Shown piece by piece: positions 1 to 9,631 of a stretch of DNA of 64,000 nt. The stretch covers positions 1 to 64,000 of the forward strand of contig CAJAVU010000002.1 in the NCBI GenBank assembly GCA_903945495.1. Reading direction: 5' to 3'. A model generated the notes under the pieces. It worked only from the letters and a program-made list of their open reading frames with translations. It ran no database searches and had not been told where the DNA came from. A program made the position numbers and the translations under genes. Every line of letters starts with the position of its first letter. Within the stretch, counting starts at the first letter, position 1. Origin of the DNA: an uncultured Flavobacteriales bacterium. GTDB taxonomy: Bacteria > Bacteroidota > Bacteroidia > Flavobacteriales_D > Crocinitomicaceae.

Positions 1-1056
1 AGTCAGTTTTCAACGCCGTATCTGCCTGAAAATGCTGACATAAGTATTTTAAATGCGGAAAAAGGGAAAATCAATGGGTTTGATTCTAAAGTAAATGCAC
101 TTGTAACAGAAATGGGTGAACATCCAAATTATGTAAACATGAACATGAATACCCAAAAAACGATTGCTGAATTTGGTGTGTTAAATCTGAATAGTGATTA
201 CCGTGTTTTCTCGTTTGCGAATACCTTCAACGAAACTTCAACAAGTTATTTCCACAAAAGCATTGGTGGTTATCATGGTGCGAAATTGAAACGCTTCCAA
301 GAAATTGTTGATTTCCATATTGGTCAAGAATTGCAAATTGTTAATCAATTAATTGGTACTGCGAAAAATGATAAATTGCGCCAGTATGCAATGACTATGC
401 AAATTCCACAAGAAAAAATGCAAGCAGTATTTGATTCGATTAGCGTACCTGAAATTGCTTTGACAAACGAAACACCTGTATTGAACATGTTGAATACAAA
501 ATACATCGTGGTTAACAAGGCAAGTAAAGCAACCTTGAATACAAATGCAAATGGTCCAGCATGGTTCGTTAGCGGAATTAAAAAAGTGAATTCATCCAAT
601 GACGAAATGTTGGGTTTGAATAAATTGAACACGAAAGAAACGGCAATTGTAAATGTGAAAGATGCTGAAATAGAATTGAAAGATACATACGCTTACGATT
701 CTACAGCAAGCATTAAATTGACGAAATACGGAACAAATGAGTTGACTTACGCTGTTAAGACGAAAACAGAATTACCAGCAATTTTTAGTGAAATTTATTA
801 CCCAGAAGGCTGGAATTGCTATGCCGATGGAAAACAATTGAAACCATTCCGTGCAGATTATTTATTGCGTGGAGCGGTAATTCCAGCAGGAACTAAAACA
901 GTTGTATGGAAATTCGAACCAGCATCGTATTACACAGCAAGTAAAATGGCTTTGATTGGCTCGATTCTTTTACTAATGTCAGTTGCGTTCATTTTAGGAA
1001 AAGCATTGATGAGTAGTTTGAAGAAAACAGAAGTGGAAGCTGAAAAGCAAGCTTAA
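1..1056 (+). CDS. YfhO-family membrane protein, C-terminal part (5' end outside window)
   Basis: Frame of the 112..1056 ORF is open back to base 1 (SQFSTPYLPENADISILN...). C-terminus EIYYPEGWNCYADGKQ...YLLRGAVIPAGTKTVVWKFEP plus a TM helix is typical of YfhO proteins. Confidence 0.75.
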   Translation, partial: SQFSTPYLPENADISILNAEKGKINGFDSKVNALVTEMGEHPNYVNMNMNTQKTIAEFGVLNLNSDYRVFSFANTFNETSTSYFHKSIGGYHGAKLKRFQEIVDFHIGQELQIVNQLIGTAKNDKLRQYAMTMQIPQEKMQAVFDSISVPEIALTNETPVLNMLNTKYIVVNKASKATLNTNANGPAWFVSGIKKVNSSNDEMLGLNKLNTKETAIVNVKDAEIELKDTYAYDSTASIKLTKYGTNELTYAVKTKTELPAIFSEIYYPEGWNCYADGKQLKPFRADYLLRGAVIPAGTKTVVWKFEPASYYTASKMALIGSILLLMSVAFILGKALMSSLKKTEVEAEKQA

Positions 1057-1068
1057 CGAATAGAACGA

Positions 1069-2256
1069 ATGGATATTCTAGCTCTTTTAGGAAGAAAAAA
1101 ACACCTTTTTGAAAATGACATTGAAGCAAATGCGAATCAATTGTCTAAGCTAGTTAGTGGAAGTACTTTTTTAGTGATTGGTGGAGGTGGATCAATAGGT
1201 CAAGCGGTTGTAAAGGAAATTTTTAAAAGAAATCCCTTAAAATTACACGTTGTCGATATCAATGAAAACAATCTAACTGAATTGGTTCGAGATGTTAGAA
1301 GCACATTTGGCTATATTGAAGGTGATTTTCGCACTTTTGCATTAGATATCGGTTCATCGATTTATGATTCATTTATTGAGAATGATGGAAAGTACGACTA
1401 TGTATTAAATCTCTCAGCATTGAAACATGTTAGAAGTGAAAAAGATCCTTACACATTAATGCGAATGATTGATGTGAACATCTTCAATACGGATAAAACC
1501 TTACTTCAATCGATTCAAAAAGGGACGAAAAAGTATTTTTGCGTATCAACGGATAAGGCAGCAAATCCCGTGAATATGATGGGTGCTTCGAAAAGCATTA
1601 TGGAGCAATTCCTTATGAGAAGAAGTAAGGAAATATCTATTTCAACCGCTCGATTTGCAAATGTTGCTTTTTCTGATGGTTCACTTTTACATAGTTTTAA
1701 TCAGCGAATCCAAAAAAATCAACCGATTGTTGCACCTACTGATGTGAGACGTTATTTTTTAACTCCTCAAGAAAGTGGCGAGTTATGTTTAATGTCCTGT
1801 TTGTTCGGAGAAAATCGTGATATCTATTACCCAAAATTATCCGAAGACAACGACTTGTTGACATTCACTGATATAGCAATTAATTATTTGAAAGAATTAG
1901 GATTTGAACCACATTTGTGTCAATCAGAAGAGGAAGCACGAAGCTCAGTTGAATCGCTAAAATCAGTTGGTAAATGGCCTTGTTATTTTTCTCCAAGTGA
2001 CACCACAGGTGAAAAGGAATATGAAGAATTTTTCACAACCAAAGAAGTATTGGATTTAGCAAAGCACGAAAGTTTTGGTATTATCAAAAATGAGGAATTT
2101 GTTGAAAATGAAAAATTGGATTATTTCTCTTCAATGGTTGAATCAATGAAAGAAAAGGGATCTTGGGAAAAGCAAGAACTGGTAAAGTTATTCAGAGAAA
2201 TGCTTCCAGATTTAGAGTACGAAGACAAAGGGAAATATTTGGATTCTAAAATGTAA
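1069..2256 (+). CDS. legB: Nucleotide-sugar 4,6-dehydratase, LegB/CapD-like (SDR fold)
   Basis: Rossmann motif VIGGGGSIGQAVVKEI, STDKAANPVNMMGASKSIME; first gene of a NulO cluster. Confidence 0.75.
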   Translation: MDILALLGRKKHLFENDIEANANQLSKLVSGSTFLVIGGGGSIGQAVVKEIFKRNPLKLHVVDINENNLTELVRDVRSTFGYIEGDFRTFALDIGSSIYDSFIENDGKYDYVLNLSALKHVRSEKDPYTLMRMIDVNIFNTDKTLLQSIQKGTKKYFCVSTDKAANPVNMMGASKSIMEQFLMRRSKEISISTARFANVAFSDGSLLHSFNQRIQKNQPIVAPTDVRRYFLTPQESGELCLMSCLFGENRDIYYPKLSEDNDLLTFTDIAINYLKELGFEPHLCQSEEEARSSVESLKSVGKWPCYFSPSDTTGEKEYEEFFTTKEVLDLAKHESFGIIKNEEFVENEKLDYFSSMVESMKEKGSWEKQELVKLFREMLPDLEYEDKGKYLDSKM

Positions 2257-2257
2257 A

Positions 2258-3418
2258 ATGAAACAAATGAGCGATTCAAAAATTGATCAAATTGTACAGA
2301 TCATCAAAGATGAATTTGCTACAGATAAATTTATTCCTCTTCACGAGCCCTATTTCGGTGGAAATGAAAAAAAATACCTAGAAGAATGTATTGATAGTAC
2401 GTTCGTTTCTAGTGTTGGACCTTTTGTTGATCTTTTTGAACAGCGAATTGCAGAAATAACAGAAACAAAAAAAGGAGTTGCTGTTGTGAATGGAACGGCT
2501 GGTTTACAAGTTGCGTTGCGCTTAGTTGGTGTTCAAGCAAATGATGAAGTTTTAACGCAAGCTTTGACATTTATCGCAACTGCCAATGCAATAAACTACA
2601 ATCAAGCAAAACCCGTTTTTATTGATGTTGATCGCGACACAATGGGCTTGTCTCCAAGTGCATTGAACGCATTTTTAGAAGAATTTGGTGAGTTGCGTGA
2701 AGGTTCTACATTTAATAAGAAAACAGGGAAAAGAATTGGAGCGTGTGTTGTTATGCACACTTTTGGTTTTCCGGCTAGAATTGAAGAATTAGTTGCCATT
2801 TGTGACGCATGGAAAATTCCATTGGTGGAAGATGCCGCTGAGTCACTTGGAAGTACGGTCAATGGAAAAGCCTTAGGAGGATTCGGACAAGTTGGTGTGC
2901 TTTCATTTAACGGTAACAAGATTATAACATCTGGTGGAGGAGGAGCAATTGTTTCAAATGATGTAGAATTGGCAATAAAAGCGAAGTATTTAACGACAAC
3001 GGCAAAAGTTCCTCATCCGTATGAATATGTGCACGATGAGTTAGGATATAATTTTAGAATGCCAAATATCAATGCCGCACTTATTTGTGCCCAGTTGGAG
3101 CAACTTGATTTCTTTTTGAAGAAGAAACGTGAGTTGGCATTGGCTTATAAATCTAGATTTGATCAGTTGGGTGTCAATTTTCGATGGGAATTACCGAATA
3201 CACAACCGAATTATTGGTTAATGTGTGTCGAATTGGAAAATTTGGATGAACGTAACTTATTTCTGAAAGAATCGAATAATTCGAATGCGATGACACGTCC
3301 TATTTGGCAGTTAATGAATAAATTGCCGATGTACAAGGAATGTCAACATGACGGATTGGAAAATTCACTTTATTTAGAAGATCGAATTGTAAATATTCCA
3401 AGTAGCGTAAGAAAATGA
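2258..3418 (+). CDS. legC: LegC-family PLP-dependent aminotransferase (DegT/DnrJ/EryC1)
   Basis: VVNGTAGLQVALRL, VEDAAESLGS, SFNGNKIITSGGGG; cluster context. Confidence 0.82.
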   Translation: MKQMSDSKIDQIVQIIKDEFATDKFIPLHEPYFGGNEKKYLEECIDSTFVSSVGPFVDLFEQRIAEITETKKGVAVVNGTAGLQVALRLVGVQANDEVLTQALTFIATANAINYNQAKPVFIDVDRDTMGLSPSALNAFLEEFGELREGSTFNKKTGKRIGACVVMHTFGFPARIEELVAICDAWKIPLVEDAAESLGSTVNGKALGGFGQVGVLSFNGNKIITSGGGGAIVSNDVELAIKAKYLTTTAKVPHPYEYVHDELGYNFRMPNINAALICAQLEQLDFFLKKKRELALAYKSRFDQLGVNFRWELPNTQPNYWLMCVELENLDERNLFLKESNNSNAMTRPIWQLMNKLPMYKECQHDGLENSLYLEDRIVNIPSSVRK

Positions 3419-4050
3419 AAAACGATCAAAAAATATATCTATTAGGAATGTCAGGCCATGCGTTGAGTGTTATTGATGCACTGCAATCGAATAAACAAGT
3501 TCCATCGGGATATTTTGATCAACTAGAAAATAAAAATTCATTCATCACTTTCCTAGGACCTGAGTCTAAAGAGAAGTGTGGTGAATACCTTGAATCAGAT
3601 GAAATTTTGTTTCCTTCTGTTGGATCAAATCACCTAAGAAAGAAAATGGTGAATTTGATTGAAGACTTGGAATACCATCAAATGGTTATTTCACATCGGC
3701 AAACGATAGTGAGCGAAACGGCTAAAATTGGTTTGTCTACTTTTCTTTCTGCAGGGTCAATTGTAAATGCACACGCACGTATTGGAAAAGGAGTGATAAT
3801 TAATACGGGAGCAATTATTGAACATGAATGTGAAATTGCTGATTTTGTGCATATTGGACCTGGAGCAGTGCTAGCAGGTGACGTTTCTATTGGTGAATTA
3901 TCATTCATTGGAGCAAATGCTACCGTTAAACAAGGTGTTAAAATTGGCAGTAATGTCGTTGTTGGTGCTGGATCTGTAGTTTTAAAAGATATCCCTGATA
4001 ATTGTGTTTACGTCGGTAATCCAGCAAAATACTTAAAGGCAAATGACTAA
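3415..4050 (+). CDS. neuD: NeuD/PglD-like sugar O/N-acyltransferase (left-handed beta-helix hexapeptide repeats)
   Basis: Hexapeptide repeats (VHIGPGAVLAGDVSIGELSFIGANATVKQGVKIG...). ATG overlaps the legC stop. Confidence 0.78.
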   Translation: MKNDQKIYLLGMSGHALSVIDALQSNKQVPSGYFDQLENKNSFITFLGPESKEKCGEYLESDEILFPSVGSNHLRKKMVNLIEDLEYHQMVISHRQTIVSETAKIGLSTFLSAGSIVNAHARIGKGVIINTGAIIEHECEIADFVHIGPGAVLAGDVSIGELSFIGANATVKQGVKIGSNVVVGAGSVVLKDIPDNCVYVGNPAKYLKAND

Positions 4051-5065
4051 GGTATTTATCATAGCAGAAGCTGGTGTAAATCACAATGGTGATTTAGACA
4101 AAGCACTTCAATTAATTAATGTAGCCGCTGAAGCGGGTGCCGATTGCGTAAAATTTCAAACATTTAAGGCTGAAAAATTGGTTTCAAGTTCTGCCCAAAA
4201 AGCAGAATATCAACAATCGAATTTACCTTCTGAAGATAATAGCCAATTGGCGATGTTGAAGAAATTGGAATTGTCAGAAGCATGGCATCATCAATTGAAA
4301 GCGCAAGCAGATTCAAAAGGAATTTTATTTGCTTCTACTGGATTTGACGAAGATAGTGTTGCTTTTTTGGATCAAATGGGTCAACCATTTTTCAAAATTC
4401 CTTCTGGTGAAATAACAAATAAACCCTTAATTGAATTTATCGCTAACCGTGGAAAGGAAATAATTCTTTCAACTGGAATGGCAACGATGAAGGAAATCGA
4501 GGATGCCGTTCTCTTGCTAGAAAAGCAAGGAGTTGACAAAAACCATATTACTGTTTTACATTGCAATACAGAATATCCAACACCAATGAAGGATGTGAAT
4601 CTTCGAGCGATGTTAACAATTCAAGATAAGCTAGGTGTAAAAATTGGATATTCCGATCATACATTAGGAATTGAAGTTCCAATTGCTGCAGTTGCGTTGG
4701 GTGCAAAAGTGATAGAGAAACATTTTACCTTGGATCGTGCGTTATCAGGTCCAGATCATGCGGCATCGCTTGAACCTTCAGAACTCAAAGCAATGGTTGC
4801 TGCAATTCGAAATATTGAGTTAGCAATCAGCGGATCGGGAATAAAAGAACCCAGTCCATCCGAATTAAAAAACATGGTGGTTGCTCGAAAAAGCATTCAT
4901 TATGCGAAGGATTTAACTGAAAATCACATTGTTTCAATTAACGATTTGGTTATGAAACGTCCTGGAGATGGCGTTTCTCCGATGGTGTTAGATGACATTA
5001 TCGGTAAACGTATCAGCCGATTGGTTAAAGAAGGGGATCAAGTTTCTTGGGAGGACATTCAATGA
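4043..5065 (+). CDS. neuB: N-acetylneuraminate/legionaminate synthase (NeuB family, C-terminal SAF domain)
   Basis: IIAEAGVNHNGDLDKA, CVKFQTFKAEKLV, FKIPSGEI, GYSDHTLG, IEKHFTLD, C-terminal SAF region. Confidence 0.92.
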   Translation: MTKVFIIAEAGVNHNGDLDKALQLINVAAEAGADCVKFQTFKAEKLVSSSAQKAEYQQSNLPSEDNSQLAMLKKLELSEAWHHQLKAQADSKGILFASTGFDEDSVAFLDQMGQPFFKIPSGEITNKPLIEFIANRGKEIILSTGMATMKEIEDAVLLLEKQGVDKNHITVLHCNTEYPTPMKDVNLRAMLTIQDKLGVKIGYSDHTLGIEVPIAAVALGAKVIEKHFTLDRALSGPDHAASLEPSELKAMVAAIRNIELAISGSGIKEPSPSELKNMVVARKSIHYAKDLTENHIVSINDLVMKRPGDGVSPMVLDDIIGKRISRLVKEGDQVSWEDIQ

Positions 5066-6171
5066 AAATAGCAGTTTTAACGAGTTCAAGAGCCGATTAC
5101 GGGATCTATCAACCTTTATTAAAGCGGTTGAAAACAGATGATTCAATTGAGTTATCGATTATTGCTTTTGGTTCTCATTGTTCTGAAAAATTTGGCAATA
5201 CAGTCAATCAAATTGAGGAAGATGGATTTAAGGTTTTGTACAAAATTTCGAATTTAGTAGATGGTGATGCACCAATAGATATTGCTAATTCGTATGCCAA
5301 AACAGTTTCGTTATTCGCCGATTTTTGGGCAAATCACTTAGATTTTGATTGGGTTTTATGCCTTGGAGATCGTTTTGAAATGGCGGGGGCTGTGAATGCC
5401 GGAATTCCTTTTGGAGTTAATTTTGCGCACATTCATGCCGGTGAAACAACACTCGGTGCAATCGACAATATTTATCGCCATCAAATAAGTTTAGCCTCGA
5501 AATTACATTTTGTAGCAACAGAAAGTTATGCAGAACGCATTCATGCTTTGATTGGTGAAATGGGTACGACAGAATTGGTTGGTTCCTTGAGTTTAGAAAA
5601 TATTGAAACAATTCCTTTTTTAAGTAAACATGAGTTCAACGAAAAATGGAATATCGATTTAGAAATTCCAACAATTCTAATGACGATTCATCCGGAGACG
5701 GTTGATTATGCGCAAAACACTGAATTTATTGAGGAATTGAAATTGACCATTCCAGAACTTTTAGTGGATCATCAACTGGTTGTAACACTGCCAAATGCAG
5801 ATACTTTTGGATCCTTGTTCCGCGCTTTTTTCCATGAAATAAAACAGCTTTATCCTGAAAAGGTTTGTTTGATTGAAAACTTTGGAACGCAATCGTATTT
5901 TACGTGTATGAAATACACTGATTTACTGATTGGAAATACGTCAAGTGGAATCATCGAAGCAGCTACATTTGGAAAGTTTGTGATTAACTTAGGAAACAGA
6001 CAAGGTGGGCGAGCATGTTCTGAAAATGTGGTAACTGTGCCATTTAAACATTTAGCGATTCTACAAGAATTCACTAAATTGAAAGGAAAAATATATACAG
6101 GTTCCAATTGTTATTATCAAAAGGATTCGGCAAATAAGGTACTTGAACGATTAAAAAAAGAACGACAATGA
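5062..6171 (+). CDS. neuC: UDP-GlcNAc 2-epimerase (hydrolysing), NeuC/LegG type
   Basis: MKIAVLTSSRADYGIYQPLL, HIHAGETTLGAIDNIYRHQISLAS, GNTSSGIIEA. The ORF track starts at a TTG (5047); the ATG at 5062 overlaps the neuB stop as ATGA. Confidence 0.88.
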   Translation: MKIAVLTSSRADYGIYQPLLKRLKTDDSIELSIIAFGSHCSEKFGNTVNQIEEDGFKVLYKISNLVDGDAPIDIANSYAKTVSLFADFWANHLDFDWVLCLGDRFEMAGAVNAGIPFGVNFAHIHAGETTLGAIDNIYRHQISLASKLHFVATESYAERIHALIGEMGTTELVGSLSLENIETIPFLSKHEFNEKWNIDLEIPTILMTIHPETVDYAQNTEFIEELKLTIPELLVDHQLVVTLPNADTFGSLFRAFFHEIKQLYPEKVCLIENFGTQSYFTCMKYTDLLIGNTSSGIIEAATFGKFVINLGNRQGGRACSENVVTVPFKHLAILQEFTKLKGKIYTGSNCYYQKDSANKVLERLKKERQ

Positions 6172-7211
6172 ATTGGCAACAACATATTATTCCAGCAGAG
6201 ACTTCAATCAAAGAAGCGATGGGGAAATTGGATATTCTTGGTCTAGATGCTTTATTGTTTATACATGATACGAAAGTAGAATTGATTGGTTCTATTACGG
6301 ATGGTGATATTCGACGTGGATTATTAGCCGGTTTTTCAATTGAAGCAACGGTTGTTGATGTTTGTAAAAAAAATCCACGCTTCATTCGTGAAAATGAGAA
6401 ATCGATTCACAAACTAATCGAATTTAGAGAGAAGAATCTGAAGATTATACCCGTTTTAGCAGCTGAAACAAACCGAATTATAGATGTAATTAATTTCCGA
6501 TTAAAGCGTTCGTTTTTACCGATTGATGCCGTAATTATGGCAGGTGGAGAAGGGCAGCGTTTACGCCCTTTAACGGAAACAACGCCAAAACCATTGCTGA
6601 AAGTGGGTGACAAACCAATCATTGAACATACCATCGATCGATTAGCCTTTTTTGGATTAAAGAATTTATGGTTGTCTGTCAATTATTTAGCTGAACAAAT
6701 TGAACAGTTTGTAATTGATAAACCGAAGGATATTTCAATTCGCTTGGTGAAAGAAACAAAGCCTTTGGGAACAATTGGATCCATTTCGTTAATCGATACG
6801 TTTTTCAACGATTACATTTTATTGTGCAATTCAGATTTGCTGACAAACGTTGATTTTGAAGCATTTTTCCTTGACTTTGTTGATACAAATGCTGACTTGA
6901 GTGTTGTTACCATTCCATACAATGTAGACATTCCGTATGCCGTTTTAGAAGTTGAAAATGGATTGATTTCTGATTTCAAAGAAAAACCAACGTATACCTA
7001 TTATTCGAACGGAGGAATTTATTTGATGAAACGCGAAATGCTGCAGTTCATTCCTAAGAGCGAAGTGTTTTCCGCAACCGATTTCATGAGCAAACTAATT
7101 GAAGAAAAGAAAAGCGTTCGTTCCTATCCGCATTATGGCTACTGGTTGGACATCGGAAAGCACGATGATTTCAAAAAAGCGCAAGAGGATGTCAAATTAT
7201 TAAAATTTTAA
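6168..7211 (+). CDS. ptmE: CBS-domain nucleotidyltransferase, PtmE-like
   Basis: N-terminal CBS-like region followed by VIMAGGEGQRLRPLTETTPKPLLKVGDKPIIEH nucleotidyltransferase motif; between neuC and neuA as in legionaminate clusters. Confidence 0.8.
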   Translation: MNWQQHIIPAETSIKEAMGKLDILGLDALLFIHDTKVELIGSITDGDIRRGLLAGFSIEATVVDVCKKNPRFIRENEKSIHKLIEFREKNLKIIPVLAAETNRIIDVINFRLKRSFLPIDAVIMAGGEGQRLRPLTETTPKPLLKVGDKPIIEHTIDRLAFFGLKNLWLSVNYLAEQIEQFVIDKPKDISIRLVKETKPLGTIGSISLIDTFFNDYILLCNSDLLTNVDFEAFFLDFVDTNADLSVVTIPYNVDIPYAVLEVENGLISDFKEKPTYTYYSNGGIYLMKREMLQFIPKSEVFSATDFMSKLIEEKKSVRSYPHYGYWLDIGKHDDFKKAQEDVKLLKF

Positions 7212-7212
7212 G

Positions 7213-7914
7213 ATGAATCTGAAAGAGGTACTTGTTGTTATTCCTGCTCGAAAAGGTTCAAAAGGAATTCCCGGGAAAAACAAGAAATTGTTAAATGGAA
7301 AGCCGCTTATAGCTTATACAATTGAAGCAGCTTTGGGAATCTTTGAAAAGGAACAAATTTGTATTTCGACAGATGACGAAGACATTGTTCAATTAGCTGA
7401 ATCGTATGGTATTTCAGTGCCTTTTTTGAGACCAGAAGAAATTTCAACGGATACAGCAGGTTCTCAAGAGGTTTTAATTCATGCGTATGAATTTTATCGT
7501 GAAAAAGGTTTTGATGCAGCGGTTGTTTGTCTATTACAAGCCACTTCACCGTTTAGAACAACCAAGCATATCTCCGAAGCAACAAATGCATATTCAACAG
7601 ACTGTGACATGCTTGTTTCAGTTGTGGAGTCGAAGGCAAATCCTTATTTCAATTTAATGGAAGAAAATGCAAAAGGATTTTTATCAAAAAGTAAAATAGG
7701 AGATTATAAAACCCGTCAAGAAGCTCCAAAAGTATACGAGTTGAATGGAGCAATTTATTTCATTACGATTCAATCACTTTTAAGCCAACCGATCTCATCG
7801 TTTTCTAAAATACGTAAATATGTCATGTCGACCGAATCTTCTGTCGATTTAGATGTGCCAGCAGATTGGGTATATGCAGAGTTTTTGTGTAATAATGGTG
7901 TAAATTATAAATGA
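7213..7914 (+). CDS. neuA: CMP-nonulosonate (acylneuraminate) cytidylyltransferase
   Basis: VVIPARKGSKGIPGKNKKLLNGKPLIAYTIEAA, LLQATSPFRTTKHI, ELNGAIYF. Confidence 0.9.
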   Translation: MNLKEVLVVIPARKGSKGIPGKNKKLLNGKPLIAYTIEAALGIFEKEQICISTDDEDIVQLAESYGISVPFLRPEEISTDTAGSQEVLIHAYEFYREKGFDAAVVCLLQATSPFRTTKHISEATNAYSTDCDMLVSVVESKANPYFNLMEENAKGFLSKSKIGDYKTRQEAPKVYELNGAIYFITIQSLLSQPISSFSKIRKYVMSTESSVDLDVPADWVYAEFLCNNGVNYK

Positions 7915-7965
7915 CAAGAATAGATGATTGATTATTTAATTCTACTTCTAATTTTTTAATGTTCA

Positions 7966-8637
7966 ATGAAGATTACATTTATTACGGATAGTTATGGTGG
8001 AATTCGGATACACGATAACATAGAAGAAGTTAGTGAAAAACAAACTTTTCCAGCCCTCTGTAAAGCAGAATTTATAAAAAAAGGTCATGAGGTTAGTATT
8101 GATTATGCATCCTATCGCAAAGTGACGGATTTGTCAACAATTATGGACAAATACAAAGAGTCCGATTTATTTATTCTTCATGCTGGCATCGTTGATGCCT
8201 ATCCGAGGCCTCTAAATCAAAGACTTACAATGTCAAAAGCTTATTTGCCAAACATTCTTCGCAGATTAATACGTATTAGGAGAAAGTTTGTTATCAACTA
8301 TATTTATAACAAGCCTTGGACTTCAGAGAAGGATTATTTTGATGCGATACGTTTTATTTGTAAGAATTATAAAACAAAAATGCTTTGGATAAATGTCCCG
8401 AAGGTAATTCAAAGGCAAGAAAAAGAAACACCTGGTTCAAACAAAGCTATAGGGGAATATAATGGCATTTTAAATGAAGCATTAAAAAACTATCAGCATT
8501 GCACCGTATTAAATATCAATCAATTGTTGTGTGATCAAAATGATTTTGAATCATTTTTTCATCCTATAGATTCTCATCTTAACATAAAAGGAAACAAATT
8601 TTATGCTGATGAAATTCTTAAATATTTAGACCTTTAA
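7966..8637 (+). CDS. SGNH/GDSL-like hydrolase or acyltransferase domain protein
   Basis: N-terminal FITDSYGG, middle LHAGIVDAYPRPLN, C-terminal HPIDSHLNIKG fit SGNH blocks I, III and V. Confidence 0.55.
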   Translation: MKITFITDSYGGIRIHDNIEEVSEKQTFPALCKAEFIKKGHEVSIDYASYRKVTDLSTIMDKYKESDLFILHAGIVDAYPRPLNQRLTMSKAYLPNILRRLIRIRRKFVINYIYNKPWTSEKDYFDAIRFICKNYKTKMLWINVPKVIQRQEKETPGSNKAIGEYNGILNEALKNYQHCTVLNINQLLCDQNDFESFFHPIDSHLNIKGNKFYADEILKYLDL

Positions 8638-8659
8638 TTCATTTTTCAATCGAAATCGT

Positions 8660-9631
8660 TTGCTGATGCACAAAATAATCATAATCGGAGCAGGAGAACT
8701 TGGTAGTAGACATTTACAATCACTTGTCAATGTGGCTCAAAAAATTGAAATAGAAGTTGTAGATACGTCATTGGAATCTTTAGAAAATGCGAAAAAACGT
8801 TTCAATGATGTAAACTCACATTTCAAAGTTGAAATTTCATTTAAAACTAAAATTTCTGATTTATCAAAAAACATTGATATTGCAATTATTGCGACCAATT
8901 CAAAAGTTCGCAAATTGGTTATTCAGCAGCTTGTTTCGCATGCCACAGTGAAGTATTTAATACTTGAAAAGGTTTTATTTACAAAAGTTATTGATTATGA
9001 TGAAATTTCACAATTATTAAGGATCAACAAGGTTAAAACTTGGGTGAATTGTCCTAGAAGAATGATGCAAGTTTACCAAAATTTAAAGAAGGAGATTACA
9101 GGAACAATTCAATTAAGCGTTACTGGTAGTAATTGGGGCTTAGGTTGCAATGGGATACATTTCCTAGATTTGTTTGCTTTTTTATCAAATTCCAAAAAAA
9201 TAGTTCTGACGAATAATTTAATCGATGAAACAATAATTGAAAGTAAACGAAAAGGTTTTGATGAGTTTACAGGAACTATTACAGGTGAATCTGAAAACAA
9301 CACTTTTCAAATAACTTCACTTTCCTCTGGGAATTCGCCAATTTCGGTAACAATAATGACACAAAATACCTGTTATCAAATTCAAGAAGGGCCAACCGGA
9401 ACACTTATTAAACGTAATCTTGAAAATCAATTGTACTTAGAAGAACAAAAATTTAGTATGCCGTTTCAAAGTCAATTGACAAATATAGTCGTCGATCAAT
9501 TGATTGAAAATGGAGATTGTAATTTAACAACTTTGGAAGAATCTTCAAATTTACACTTGGAGTTTCTATCTAACTTTATTTCATTTTTACAAAATAAAAA
9601 TAAAACTATTGACGAATGTTTGATAACCTAA
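8660..9631 (+). CDS. Divergent Gfo/Idh/MocA-family oxidoreductase
   Basis: IIIIGAGELGSRHLQSL Rossmann start; diverged core motifs (LEKVLF where EKP is usual). Alternative ATG at 8666. Confidence 0.65.
   Translation: MLMHKIIIIGAGELGSRHLQSLVNVAQKIEIEVVDTSLESLENAKKRFNDVNSHFKVEISFKTKISDLSKNIDIAIIATNSKVRKLVIQQLVSHATVKYLILEKVLFTKVIDYDEISQLLRINKVKTWVNCPRRMMQVYQNLKKEITGTIQLSVTGSNWGLGCNGIHFLDLFAFLSNSKKIVLTNNLIDETIIESKRKGFDEFTGTITGESENNTFQITSLSSGNSPISVTIMTQNTCYQIQEGPTGTLIKRNLENQLYLEEQKFSMPFQSQLTNIVVDQLIENGDCNLTTLEESSNLHLEFLSNFISFLQNKNKTIDECLIT

Noticed and set aside
2602-2919. 105-aa minus-strand ORF inside legC
   Set aside because: Shadow ORF within a clear aminotransferase gene.
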